From Paraburkholderia sp041321145 (GTDB lineage Bacteria; Pseudomonadota; Gammaproteobacteria; Burkholderiales; Burkholderiaceae), in assembly GCF_041321145.1 (NCBI RefSeq), contig NZ_JBGGWA010000010.1, positions 62,001-126,000 of the forward strand: DNA of 64,000 nucleotides, written 5' to 3'. Below are positions 17,315 to 25,654 of this stretch, piece after piece (the first letter of the stretch is position 1; each line of letters begins with the position of its first letter). Both the position numbers and the translations under genes were made by a program. Below the pieces are notes generated by a model. That model had not been told where the DNA came from. It was given only the letters and a program-made list of their open reading frames with translations, and did not search any database.

Positions 17315-17344
17315 TCCGGAAGGCGGCCGTTGCCGCCTTCCGGA
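17315..17344 (+). repeat. Perfect 13-bp hairpin between the MarR gene and the amidotransferase gene
   Basis: TCCGGAAGGCGGC and GCCGCCTTCCGGA enclose a 4-base CGTT loop. There is no following T run, so it is either a rho-independent terminator without a tail or an RNA processing or stability element. Confidence 0.7.
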
Positions 17345-17399
17345 CGGTTCGCGCCGCGTAGCGGCAAGTCTTTAGTCAACCTGAAGGTGGAACAGGCTG

Positions 17400-18113
17400 A
17401 TGAATCGCGAAGTTCTGGCCATTCGCCACGTGCACTTCGAGGATCTGGGCAGTCTTGAACGGGTGCTTGGCGAGCGTGGTCGCCCGGTGCGCTATCTCGA
17501 TGTCGGCTTCGCCCGTATCGAGGCGCCGGACCCGGTTGCCGCATCGCTGATGGTCGTGCTTGGCGGCCCGATCAGCGCAACCGACGACGCGCTTTACCCG
17601 ACGCTCGTGCCGTTGCTGTCCATGATCGAAAAGCGCATTGCAGCCGGTTTGCCGACGCTCGGCATCTGCCTCGGCGCTCAGCTGATCGCGCGTGCGCTCG
17701 GTGCGCGCGTCTATCCCGCGGGCCATACTGAGCTCGGCTGGACACCCCTCACGCTTACCGACGCCGGCCGTGCTTCGCCGGTGCGTCATCTGGATGGTGC
17801 GCACACCTCCATGCTGCATTGGCACGGCGACACCTTCGACCTGCCCGATAGCGCCACCCGTCTCGCCTCGACACCCGCCTGCGAAAACCAGGCGTTCGCC
17901 TGGGGCGGTCACGTGTTGGGCCTGCAATGCCACCCGGAGATTCGCGCCGACCGTTTCGAACCCTGGCTGATCGGCAATGCCGGTGAGCTTGCCGGCCACG
18001 GCATCGATGCACGCCGGTTGCGGGCCGAGACCGCGCAGTTCGGTCCGGCGATGGAAACCGCAGCACGCCGCATGTTCAACGAGTGGCTTGATCAATTCGA
18101 GCCGAAGCCCTGA
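17400..18113 (+). CDS. Class I glutamine amidotransferase-like protein
   Basis: This 237-residue protein has the Cys-His-Glu triad of the GATase1 family: the nucleophile in TLGICLGAQLIA near residue 90 and the His/Glu pair in LQCHPEIR near residue 180. It resembles stand-alone GMP-synthase-like amidotransferases of unknown substrate (GuaA-like, YfeJ group). A good ribosome-binding site (GAAGGTGG) precedes the ATG. The gene follows the MarR regulator and precedes an Old Yellow Enzyme gene in the same direction. Confidence 0.88.
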   Translation: MNREVLAIRHVHFEDLGSLERVLGERGRPVRYLDVGFARIEAPDPVAASLMVVLGGPISATDDALYPTLVPLLSMIEKRIAAGLPTLGICLGAQLIARALGARVYPAGHTELGWTPLTLTDAGRASPVRHLDGAHTSMLHWHGDTFDLPDSATRLASTPACENQAFAWGGHVLGLQCHPEIRADRFEPWLIGNAGELAGHGIDARRLRAETAQFGPAMETAARRMFNEWLDQFEPKP

Positions 18114-18186
18114 GCCGCCCGCGCCTGCAGTAAATCACCCGCGGTGCTATGCTCGACCGCTCTCGGGTTTCTACTGGGCGTAATCC

Positions 18187-19299
18187 ATGAGCGCGCTTTT
18201 TTCTCCGCTCACGCTGCGTAGCGTGACGCTTCCCAATCGTATCGTTGTATCCCCGATGTGCCAGTATTCCGCCGAACGTGGCGAGGCTACGCCGTGGCAC
18301 ATGATCCATCTCGGCAGTCTCGCATTATCCGGCGCCGGCATGTTGTGCATCGAGGCGACTTCCGTCGAACCGGATGGCCGTATCACACCGGGCGATCTCG
18401 GACTGTGGGACGACGCCACTGAAGCCGCACTGGAGCCGGTGCTGGCTGCAATTCGCAAGCATTCTCACATTCGTGTCGCGATGCAGTTGGCGCACGCCGG
18501 ACGCAAGGCGTCGAGCCACGCGCCTTGGGAGGGCGGCCAGCTGATTCCGGTGTCGCAAGGCGGCTGGCTGCCGCATGCGCCTTCGGCGTTGCCGCACAAA
18601 GCGGGCGAAGAGCCGCCTTTGGCGCTCGATACGCCGGCACTGAACCGGATTCGCGAAGCCTTCGCGGCCTCCGCGCGCCGTGCCGCACGCCTCGGCATCG
18701 ACGCACTCGAAGTGCACGCGGCGCACGGCTACCTGCTGCATCAGTTCCTGTCGCCGATCGCCAATCAACGCAGCGACGATTACGGCGGTTCGCTCGAAAA
18801 CCGCATGCGCTTCCCGCTCGAAATCTTCGACATCGTGCGCGCTGCGTTTCCCGCCGACAAACCGGTTGGCGTGCGTGTCTCGGCGACCGACTGGGTCGAA
18901 GGCGGCTGGATGCTGGAAGACACGATCGCGTTCGCGCAGGAGTTGAAAAAGCGCGGCTGCGACTGGATCGACGTGTCATCCGGCGGTGTCTCGCCGTTGC
19001 AGAAGATTCCGCTTGAACCCGGCTATCAGATTCCGTTCGCCAAGGCGGTGAAACACGCAACGGGCCTCGTCACCATTGGCGTGGGGCTGATTACCGATCC
19101 GTTGCACGCCGAGCAACTCATCGAAGCAGGGGACGCCGATCTGATCGCGCTGGCCCGTGCGTTGCTCTATAACCCGCGTTGGCCGTGGCACGCCGCGGCG
19201 CAACTGGGCGCAACGGTCGAAGCGCCGCCGCAGTACTGGCGTTCGCAACCACGCGAGCAAAAAGCGCTGTTCGGCGATATTTCGTTCGGACAACGTTGA
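18187..19299 (+). CDS. namA: NADPH dehydrogenase of the Old Yellow Enzyme family (YqjM/NamA/XenA type)
   Basis: This 370-residue FMN TIM-barrel shows the markers of the YqjM-like class: NRIVVSPMCQYSAERG near residue 18 with the redox-tuning Cys, QLAHAGRKAS near residue 100, HAAHGYLLHQFLSP near residue 178, and the phosphate-binding VGLITDP near the C terminus. Such enzymes reduce activated C=C bonds and nitro compounds with NAD(P)H. The MarR gene two positions upstream may sense electrophiles handled here; that is inference. NamA versus XenA is not separable by eye. Confidence 0.9.
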   Translation: MSALFSPLTLRSVTLPNRIVVSPMCQYSAERGEATPWHMIHLGSLALSGAGMLCIEATSVEPDGRITPGDLGLWDDATEAALEPVLAAIRKHSHIRVAMQLAHAGRKASSHAPWEGGQLIPVSQGGWLPHAPSALPHKAGEEPPLALDTPALNRIREAFAASARRAARLGIDALEVHAAHGYLLHQFLSPIANQRSDDYGGSLENRMRFPLEIFDIVRAAFPADKPVGVRVSATDWVEGGWMLEDTIAFAQELKKRGCDWIDVSSGGVSPLQKIPLEPGYQIPFAKAVKHATGLVTIGVGLITDPLHAEQLIEAGDADLIALARALLYNPRWPWHAAAQLGATVEAPPQYWRSQPREQKALFGDISFGQR

Positions 19300-19313
19300 A
19301 CCCGCCAGTGCGC

Positions 19314-19334
19314 CGTGCGCGCGCACGTCTTTTT
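19314..19334 (+). terminator. Possible terminator after the Old Yellow Enzyme gene
   Basis: CGTGC and GCACG pair around GCGC and are followed by TCTTTTT. It lies 15 bases after the stop codon. The stem is short. Confidence 0.5.
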
Positions 19335-19519
19335 GACGGTTGAAGGAAGCCGTCTTGAGCGTGTAGGATGCCGGTTGTGGCGCACGAGCGTCGCAGGTCG
19401 ACGCGGCGCTCGCAAGGCGCCGCGTTTGCTATCCGCGTCAGAAAAAGTAGCGCGTTAGACGCGGGCATTTCTGACGGCTGCCGGAACTTCACCCCCAGTT
19501 CTTCACAAGGATTCATTCA

Positions 19520-20053
19520 ATGAGTTCACGCAGGATCGCCGTGCGCCGTTCGGGTGTGCACGGCAAAGGCGTGTTTGCCATCGAGCCGATCGCGGCCGGC
19601 GAGCGGCTGATCGAATACAAGGGTGAGCGGATCTCCTGGAAAGAAGCGCTGCGCCGTCATCCGCATAATCCAGACGAGCCGAATCACACGTTCTATTTCG
19701 CGCTCGACAGCGGCAAGGTGATCGACGGCAAAGTGGACGGCAACAGTGCGCGCTGGATCAACCATTCATGCGCGCCGAACTGTGAAGCCGAGGAGATCGA
19801 CGGTCACGTCTACGTGCACGCGCTGCGCGACATTGCCGAGGGCGAGGAGGTCTTTTACGACTACGGCCTCGTCATCGACGCGCGCCAGACCAAGAAGCTC
19901 AAGAAGGAATACGAATGCCGTTGCGGCGCGCGCAAGTGCCGCGGCACGATGCTGGCGCCCCCGGAGAAAGAGAAAGGCGCGGCCAAGTCCGAGAAGTCGG
20001 CCAAGGCGGTGAAGAAGGCGAAGACGTCGGCGAAAAAAGAGAAGAAGAAATGA
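19520..20053 (+). CDS. SET-domain protein lysine methyltransferase with a lysine-rich tail
   Basis: This 177-residue protein has a compact SET domain (about 1-125): GVHGKGVFAIEPIAAGE near residue 11, the SAM-site motif NHSCAPNC at 81-88, and EEVFYDYG near 112. It is followed by a post-SET zinc motif (CRCG...CRGTM, about 133-145). A basic Lys/Ala tail (about 150-177) resembles histone H1-like proteins. SET proteins methylate lysines; the target in this bacterium is unknown. AAGGATTC precedes the ATG. It is a single gene followed by a hairpin. Confidence 0.92.
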   Translation: MSSRRIAVRRSGVHGKGVFAIEPIAAGERLIEYKGERISWKEALRRHPHNPDEPNHTFYFALDSGKVIDGKVDGNSARWINHSCAPNCEAEEIDGHVYVHALRDIAEGEEVFYDYGLVIDARQTKKLKKEYECRCGARKCRGTMLAPPEKEKGAAKSEKSAKAVKKAKTSAKKEKKK

Positions 20054-20056
20054 ATG

Positions 20057-20098
20057 CGGGCTGCCTGAGTTGCACGTAAGCGAACGCAAGGCAGCCCG
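20057..20098 (+). terminator. Hairpin after the SET gene
   Basis: CGGGCTGCCT (20057-20066) pairs with AGGCAGCCCG (20089-20098). The T tract is weak (TTGAT). It separates convergent transcription from the minus-strand kinase gene. Confidence 0.5.
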
Positions 20099-20114
20099 TT
20101 GATCATCAATATCG

Positions 20115-21617
20115 TCACATATCGATCGGCGCCGAGTGCGCCGATTTTTTTGCCGGGCGCCGTGTTTCGGGATCGATGTCGTGCAGAACACTGGCCGGCA
20201 CAAGCGGAATGCGCACGATAAAGCGCGCTCCGCCTTCCGGCGCGTCTTCGTAATGCACGCTGCCGTGATGCAGCACCATGATGTCGTGAACGATCGCGAG
20301 ACCGAGCCCGGCACCGCTATCCACGCCGGCGTCGCTCTGACCATCGCCGCGAAAGAATCGTTTGAAGAGGTCGGCTTGCTGTGTGAACGGCACGCCCGGC
20401 CCGTTGTCTTCGACCACGATCTCGGCCATCCGCAGGTCGCCGATCACCGTCTGCGAAACCGTCACCGTGATGCGGCCCCCGTCGAAGCGCGAGGGCGGCA
20501 CGTACTTGAGCGCGTTATCCAGCAGATTGGCGATCACTTCGTGCAGTAGCACCGGATTGCCGCGCGCCATCAGCGGGTGATCGTTGGCTGGATCATCGAG
20601 GCGCTGGAAGCCGAGGTCGACGTGGAACGTCAAAGCCCGGGGTACCCATTCCGCGCCCGTATCGAAAGCGAGTGCGGCCATATCGACACTGACGAAGCGT
20701 GCGGCCTGTTCGCCCGGCTCGGCGCGCGCAAGCGAAAGCAACTGATTCGACAGCCGCACGGCGCGATCGGCCGCGGCGCGCAGTTCACGGACCGCGGCAA
20801 GCGTTTTCTGCGGATCGCGCGCAACGGCTGCCTGTTCCGCATGCAGCTTGACGGCGGTGAGCGGCGTGCGCAGCTGGTGGGCGGCGTCCGCGATAAATTT
20901 GCGCTGGCCGTCGAGCGCGGTTTTCAGGCGATCGAGCAGCGCGTTCAACGCGCCGGTGAGCGGCCGGATTTCAACCGGCACATAGGTTTCATCCACAGGC
21001 TCGAGCGACGTGTGGGTCTGCCGGTTCAGCGAGTCCGCGAGATCGGTCAGCGGATTGAGTTGTTGATTGACGACGCGCCATACGATCACCCAGCCGGCCA
21101 ATAGGAGCAACAGCAGCGGCATCATGATCGCGACCAGAAACTCGGCGGCGATGCGGAAACGGTGATGCACCGGCTGACCCACTTCGACGACGATCGGATT
21201 GCCGCTCGGCTGATCGACGCGCACCTGCGCCACGCGCACCGTCACCCCTTCGTGTTGCGTTTCGAATACGTACGCATAATGCATACGCCGCACGCTGGTG
21301 CCCTGCAGCGGCAGATTGTGGTCGCCGGCGATTTCGGTTTCGCCGTTGCTGATCCGATAGACGAGTTGTTCCACCGGATCCGAGAACATGGCCTGCGCGA
21401 GCGGGGGCACCGTGACGCGCGCATCCGGGCCGGCAATCTGGATCTGTTTGGAGATCGCGGTGGCGAGGTCGGCGAGCGAGCGGTCGACCACATGCTGCGT
21501 GTACTCCCACGCCAGCCAGTAAGCGATCAGGCCGCTCATCAGTGCGAGCAGCGAAAGGGGAGCAGCGAGGCGCCGCAGCAGCGTGCGGCGCAGACTATTG
21601 GCGGCCGGCTGGGGCAT
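20115..21617 (-). CDS. Sensor histidine kinase (TctE/QseC-like)
   Basis: This protein of about 500 residues has an N-terminal membrane helix (about 17-38), a periplasmic 2CSK-like sensor domain, a second membrane helix (about 165-187), a linker, the H box AAHQLRTPLTAVKLHAEQ near residue 245, the N box NLLDNALKYVPP, and the G boxes VEDNGPGVP and GAGLGLAIV. The longest frame starts at 21794 inside the upstream regulator gene; the ATG at 21617 gives a normal N terminus but has a weak ribosome-binding site. It pairs with the regulator just upstream; TctE-like kinases often sense tricarboxylates, but the ligand is unknown here. Confidence 0.9.
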   Translation of the reverse strand: MPQPAANSLRRTLLRRLAAPLSLLALMSGLIAYWLAWEYTQHVVDRSLADLATAISKQIQIAGPDARVTVPPLAQAMFSDPVEQLVYRISNGETEIAGDHNLPLQGTSVRRMHYAYVFETQHEGVTVRVAQVRVDQPSGNPIVVEVGQPVHHRFRIAAEFLVAIMMPLLLLLLAGWVIVWRVVNQQLNPLTDLADSLNRQTHTSLEPVDETYVPVEIRPLTGALNALLDRLKTALDGQRKFIADAAHQLRTPLTAVKLHAEQAAVARDPQKTLAAVRELRAAADRAVRLSNQLLSLARAEPGEQAARFVSVDMAALAFDTGAEWVPRALTFHVDLGFQRLDDPANDHPLMARGNPVLLHEVIANLLDNALKYVPPSRFDGGRITVTVSQTVIGDLRMAEIVVEDNGPGVPFTQQADLFKRFFRGDGQSDAGVDSGAGLGLAIVHDIMVLHHGSVHYEDAPEGGARFIVRIPLVPASVLHDIDPETRRPAKKSAHSAPIDM

Positions 21618-21750
21618 GATCGAACGCGCGGGAAAGAGGCAACGGCTAAAAGCGCCGAAAATTCGCCGGATGCCGGCGAACTGCGCACCGAGTGCGCGGC
21701 GCCGGCCCGGCGCCGTCAGGCCGCAATACGGATTGCGGCCTTCACGACGA

Positions 21751-22437
21751 TTATGCGGCCTGGCGGATTTCCTGCAACAGGTAACCGAAGCCACGCACCG
21801 TGACGATTTCGACGCGGCAGCTTTCGAGCTTTTTGCGCACCCGGTGCACGTAGACTTCGATCGCGGTGTCGCCGAGATCGCCGCCGAAATGCGTCAGATG
21901 GTCTTGCAGCTGGGCCTTGCTGACCACCCGGCCATGGCGCAGCAGCAGCATTTCGAGCACTGCGAATTCACGCGGCGACAGTTCGAGCGGCTTGTCGTCG
22001 TTGAAAATGCGGCGATCGACGCCCGACAGGCGCACACCGCCCAGCGACACTTCCGGACGCGGCATATCGCCGTGGGGGCCGCTGCGGCGCATCACAGCGC
22101 GGATGCGCGCTTCGAGTTCGGTGGGTTCGAACGGCTTCAGCATGTAGTCGTCCGCGCCGGAATTCAGGCCTTGCACGCGGTCGTTCAACTCGTCGCGCGC
22201 GGTGAGGATGATCACCGGCGTGTGACGATTGCTCTGACGGAAGCGCGCAAGGAGCGTCATGCCGTCGATGCCGGGCAGCCCCAGATCGAGGATCACCAGT
22301 TCATGGCGGTTTTGGGTGAGGGCCTGTTCGGCGAAAATGCCGTCGTGGACCATGTCGACGGTGAAGCCGGCTTGTTCGAGACTGCTTTGGATGCCGCGTG
22401 CGATGGGGCGGTCATCTTCGATCAGAAGGAGTCGCAT
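21751..22437 (-). CDS. OmpR-family response regulator (TctD/QseB-like)
   Basis: This 228-residue protein has an N-terminal receiver domain with acidic residues (LLIEDDRP), the phosphoacceptor Asp near residue 51 in LVILDLGLPG, and the conserved Lys in MLKPFEP near residue 101. The C-terminal winged helix (about 130-222) includes LSPREFAVLEMLLLRHG and YVHRVRKKLE. It activates or represses transcription when phosphorylated by the kinase encoded 133 bases downstream. Both genes form one minus-strand unit. Confidence 0.95.
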   Translation of the reverse strand: MRLLLIEDDRPIARGIQSSLEQAGFTVDMVHDGIFAEQALTQNRHELVILDLGLPGIDGMTLLARFRQSNRHTPVIILTARDELNDRVQGLNSGADDYMLKPFEPTELEARIRAVMRRSGPHGDMPRPEVSLGGVRLSGVDRRIFNDDKPLELSPREFAVLEMLLLRHGRVVSKAQLQDHLTHFGGDLGDTAIEVYVHRVRKKLESCRVEIVTVRGFGYLLQEIRQAA

Positions 22438-22535
22438 GGATTTCGCTCAAGTACAATGGGTTTAGGCGTCTGGGCAAGCGGTTCGCCGGGGCGCCTGCTG
22501 CACAGGCAGCGTGCGGCGTGGCCATGCCGAACTGG

Positions 22536-22612
22536 CATGAAGCGGTCACGAAGCAGCCATCGAGCAGCCATGAAGTAGCCGTAAAGCGGCCACCGAGCGA
22601 TCACGAAGTCAT
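22536..22612 (+). repeat. Seven tandem copies of a degenerate 11-bp repeat
   Basis: Consecutive 11-base units starting at 22536, 22547, 22558, 22569, 22580, 22591 and 22602 share the pattern CACGAAGCAGC with one to five changes each. The array ends at the ATG of the DUF3717 gene. In the open frame through the array, three units make an imperfect 11-residue peptide repeat (HEAVTKQPSSS, HEVAVKRPPSD). Confidence 0.75.
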
Positions 22613-22835
22613 GTCCGATATAACGATTCACGAACTGGAAGCCGCGATCAACTTCTGGCGCGCCCGCTCACCTTCGAGCGGCGACGAACTCGTTCTGTGC
22701 AAGGAGGCAAGCGCGCTCTCCAAGCCGTATGCGCTGATGATTGTACAGCGTCAGCACACCCTGGCACCGGATCGATTAGACGGGATTGCCCGGCAAGCGT
22801 GGGATTCTTACGTTCGCCTTAATAATAGCCTGTAG
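22611..22835 (+). CDS. DUF3717 domain protein
   Basis: This 74-residue protein begins MSDITIHELEAAINFWRARSP and contains a central LCKEASALSKPYALMI, features of the DUF3717 family seen in Burkholderia and relatives. Its function is unknown. The start at 22611 fits the family N terminus; an in-frame ATG at 22524 would add about 29 residues encoded by the 11-bp repeat array. No clear ribosome-binding site is seen for either. It is divergent from the response regulator gene. Confidence 0.8.
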   Translation: MSDITIHELEAAINFWRARSPSSGDELVLCKEASALSKPYALMIVQRQHTLAPDRLDGIARQAWDSYVRLNNSL

Positions 22836-22928
22836 AACTGAAGGTTTGAACGCCGGGTTGCCTGCAATGCCCTTTCATTGCCGGTGAATTATCGATGAGC
22901 GGCGGCCAAACGCACCTGCTCGCTTGTA

Positions 22929-23219
22929 TTAAGCAGTAATACTATTAATAAATCGAGCCAGTTTGATGTCGCGTTCGGTCAAGCCGTTTGCTTCGTGCGT
23001 CGACAGCGTGATCTCCACCTTGTTGTACACGTTGAACCATTCCGGGTGGTGATCCATCTCCTGTGCCTTGATCGCCACGCGCGTCATGAAGCCGAACGCT
23101 TCGTTGAAGTCGGTGAATTTGAAGTGGCGCTGGATCGCGTCGCGGCCCGCCACGGCTTGCCAGTCGCGCAGTTCCGCAACCTGCGTGGCGCGTTCTTCGG
23201 AAGTCAGTTTGTTAATCAT
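22929..23219 (-). CDS. phhB: Pterin-4a-carbinolamine dehydratase
   Basis: This 96-residue protein has the PhhB/DCoH fold with the catalytic motif EMDHHPEWFNVYNKVEITLSTH near residues 55-75. It dehydrates 4a-hydroxytetrahydrobiopterin made by phenylalanine hydroxylase so that the cofactor can be recycled. The phhA gene lies directly upstream on the same strand (gap about 100 bases), forming a catabolic pair. Confidence 0.95.
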   Translation of the reverse strand: MINKLTSEERATQVAELRDWQAVAGRDAIQRHFKFTDFNEAFGFMTRVAIKAQEMDHHPEWFNVYNKVEITLSTHEANGLTERDIKLARFINSITA

Positions 23220-23322
23220 GATGCTACCTCGTTGATCTGAACAGGCGCGCCGGTGGGCGTGCGCATCCGCTATTTTTTCACGGATGTCCTAAGCCTGCTG
23301 TCGGCCTGTTCAGGCTATGTTG

Positions 23323-24213
23323 TCAGATATCGCCGTCGGCGTGCCAGCCTTCGCGCGAGCCGCGCGTGATGACCCGATCGCGCTCGAGTACGTCGCCTGC
23401 CGCGAACGCCGGCTCGGCGGCCAGCTTTGTCAGCAGCGGCGCGAAGTCGGTTTGCGCGACGCCGAACAATTGCGCGAAGTCGTCGATTACGAAGTAGGTT
23501 TTCTGGAACGTGTCGATGCGGTAGCGCGTGCGCATCACGCGTTCGAGGTCGAAGCCGAGCCGGTTCGGCGCCGCGCTTTGCTGGCTGTAGAGCGTTTCGC
23601 CTTTGCTCGACACGATGCCCGCGCCGTAGATCTTGACGCCGTTGGGGCTCGTGGCGTCGCGGATCAGGCCGAACTCGACGGTGTACCAATAGAGCCGCGC
23701 GAGTAGCGGCAGGGCGCCGACATTATCGGCGGCGAGCGCGGCGCGGCCGTACGCGTGCATGTAGTCCGCGAACACCGGATTGATCAGGAGCGGCACGTGG
23801 CCGAACAGATCGTGAAAACAATCCGGCTCCTGCAGATAATCGAGCTGGTCCGGGCGACGCATCCACCATGTCACGGGAAAGCGGCGGTTCGCCAGGTGCT
23901 CGAAGAACACCTGATCGGGCACGAGTCCGGGTACGGCGACGATTTGCCAGCCGGTTGCAGGCGTGAGCTTCGCGTTGATTTCGTCGAATGAGGGCACGCG
24001 GCCGGCCGGCATGCCGATGCATTCGACACCCGCCAGAAACTCGTCGCATACGCGGCCTTTGAGCAGCGCGCTCTGGCGTGCGTAAAGCTGTTGCCATACC
24101 GCGTGGTCGACCGCGCCGTATCGTTCGGTCGGCTGGTCGATGGTGAAATCGGCGCGGGTTTCGAGACCGGCGTCGAATTGCTCTTTGAGTTTGGCGGTAT
24201 TGGCGATGGACAT
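23323..24213 (-). CDS. phhA: Phenylalanine 4-monooxygenase
   Basis: This 296-residue aromatic amino acid hydroxylase has the iron ligands in CFHDLFGHVPLL near residue 133 and RLYWYTVEFGLI near residue 175, with substrate-site DYMHAYG between them. It converts phenylalanine to tyrosine using tetrahydropterin, iron and oxygen. The ATG at 24213 matches the usual bacterial length; the frame extends upstream to 24330. It is transcribed with phhB and divergently from an Lrp-type regulator. Confidence 0.96.
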   Translation of the reverse strand: MSIANTAKLKEQFDAGLETRADFTIDQPTERYGAVDHAVWQQLYARQSALLKGRVCDEFLAGVECIGMPAGRVPSFDEINAKLTPATGWQIVAVPGLVPDQVFFEHLANRRFPVTWWMRRPDQLDYLQEPDCFHDLFGHVPLLINPVFADYMHAYGRAALAADNVGALPLLARLYWYTVEFGLIRDATSPNGVKIYGAGIVSSKGETLYSQQSAAPNRLGFDLERVMRTRYRIDTFQKTYFVIDDFAQLFGVAQTDFAPLLTKLAAEPAFAAGDVLERDRVITRGSREGWHADGDI

Positions 24214-24359
24214 CAGGTTGCGCTCGACGGTGACTGCGGGTTGAAACGGTAATGCAAGTGTAGAGCGGCAAGCATGCGGAAAGGGCGCAATGACGGCACC
24301 ATGAGGTGTTGATATGCAATAATCGTGCATCTAACACGGATTTAATGCGGATATCAATC

Positions 24360-24851
24360 ATGCTGGAACTCGATCACTTCGATCTCGCGCTGCTGGACGT
24401 GCTACAGCGCTTTGGCCGGGCAACGCATCAGCAATTGGCTGAGCAGGTGCCGCTGTCACCGTCGCAGATCGGGCGGCGCTTGCAGCGGCTGGAGCAGGTG
24501 GGGGTGGTGGACGGTTATCGCGTCGTGCTGCGGCCGGAAAAGCTCGGGCTTGGCGTGACGGCCTTCACAAGTTTGAAGTTGAAGCACCACGGCGACTCGA
24601 TCATCGAGCAATTTCAGCAACAGATCGAGGTGCTGCCCGAAGTACTCGAATGTCACGCGGTGGTCGGCGACGCCGACTATCTGTTGCGCATCGTGGCGCC
24701 CGATTTGAACTATCTTTCGACGTTCGTGATGAAGAAGTTGATGCGCGTGCCGGGCGTGGATAGCGTGCGCTCGAATATCGTGTTGACCACGTTCAAGCGC
24801 AACGGTCCGTTGCCGCTGGGCCATCTGTCGCCGGGCGCCCCCGCCGCTTGA
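24360..24851 (+). CDS. Lrp/AsnC-family regulator, probable regulator of phhAB
   Basis: This 163-residue protein has an N-terminal helix-turn-helix (FDLALLDVLQRFGRATHQQLAEQVPLSPSQIGRRLQRLE, about 5-45) and a C-terminal RAM ligand-binding domain (ECHAVVGDADYLLRIVAPD). It is divergent from phhA across a short AT-rich region, the usual layout for a local activator; phenylalanine or tyrosine sensing is inference. The ATG at 24360 gives a standard length; 24345 is possible. Confidence 0.9.
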   Translation: MLELDHFDLALLDVLQRFGRATHQQLAEQVPLSPSQIGRRLQRLEQVGVVDGYRVVLRPEKLGLGVTAFTSLKLKHHGDSIIEQFQQQIEVLPEVLECHAVVGDADYLLRIVAPDLNYLSTFVMKKLMRVPGVDSVRSNIVLTTFKRNGPLPLGHLSPGAPAA

Positions 24852-24867
24852 AGCGGCGGCGGCTTTT
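24840..24867 (+). terminator. Terminator overlapping the stop codon of the Lrp-type gene
   Basis: CCGCCGCTT and AAGCGGCGG form a tight stem around the TGA stop codon and are followed by CGGCTTTTG. It separates this gene from the convergent CYTH gene. Confidence 0.6.
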
Positions 24868-24926
24868 GAGTCTTTAGGGTCGGTTGCGACCCCGTCGACG
24901 TCCTCGCGACCCGCGGTACTGGTGTG

Positions 24927-25463
24927 TTACGCCGCTTGCTTCGGTTCGCTGTCCGGGCTCAGCAAATCGACGTAGGCCACCGCGACCAGATCCGATTCCG
25001 GCACGCCGAGGGACTGGAACATCGCGTGTGCTTCGGCGTGGCCGCCTTCTTCGTCGTCATCCTGAGCCAGCACGACTTCGAGTTCGACGAAGTCGCCGAG
25101 TCCGTCCACCCGATCCAGATGGATCCGCGTACGCCCTGTCAGGTACACGTGACGTTCCTTCGTCACGATGCCGCGCGTGGTCAGCGCGGTGGCAAGCAGC
25201 GCATGCATCGCTTCGGGGTTGGTCACCGGGCTGCGTGTGTAATACGACGCCTTCGGGCCGTCGCGGTCGTCGCGTTGATAGAAGATCAGTTCGGCCGGCG
25301 TGCCGTCGTCGAACTGGCGCAGCTTCAGGCGGCCGCGCGGCACGTCGTAGAAAAAGTCCTGCTGGCGGAAGATCAGCGGCGCGTCCGGCGCGAGTTGCGC
25401 AGCGCGTTCGCGCAGTTGCTCGAAATGCTGGGCGCGAGCTTTGATTTCAATGTTGCGTGCCAT
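24927..25463 (-). CDS. CYTH-domain protein (class IV adenylate cyclase / triphosphate tunnel enzyme family)
   Basis: This 178-residue protein begins MARNIEIKARA (the ExExK-type motif) and has KLRQFDD near residue 46, RTRIHLDRVDGLGDFVELEV near residue 110 and a late acidic segment. These alternate strands with charged residues pointing into the tunnel. Family members act on triphosphates or as class IV adenylate cyclases (CyaB); the reaction here is not settled by sequence. It is a single gene, convergent with the Lrp-type gene. Confidence 0.85.
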   Translation of the reverse strand: MARNIEIKARAQHFEQLRERAAQLAPDAPLIFRQQDFFYDVPRGRLKLRQFDDGTPAELIFYQRDDRDGPKASYYTRSPVTNPEAMHALLATALTTRGIVTKERHVYLTGRTRIHLDRVDGLGDFVELEVVLAQDDDEEGGHAEAHAMFQSLGVPESDLVAVAYVDLLSPDSEPKQAA

Positions 25464-25654
25464 GTCAGGCTCCTGTCGAAGGATGGAGTGGTCGGCGGCT
25501 TCCGGTGTTGCCGGGGCGAAGCTGCCGGGAAGGGCAAAGTCAAACGGAACAGAACATGCTGCGGGGCCGGCGCGTCAGCGCGAACCCCCAATCTAACAAA
25601 AAGCGCGTGACGGTGTGGTTTCACAGCGGAAGAAGGAGCCGTCATCAGCGTGGC

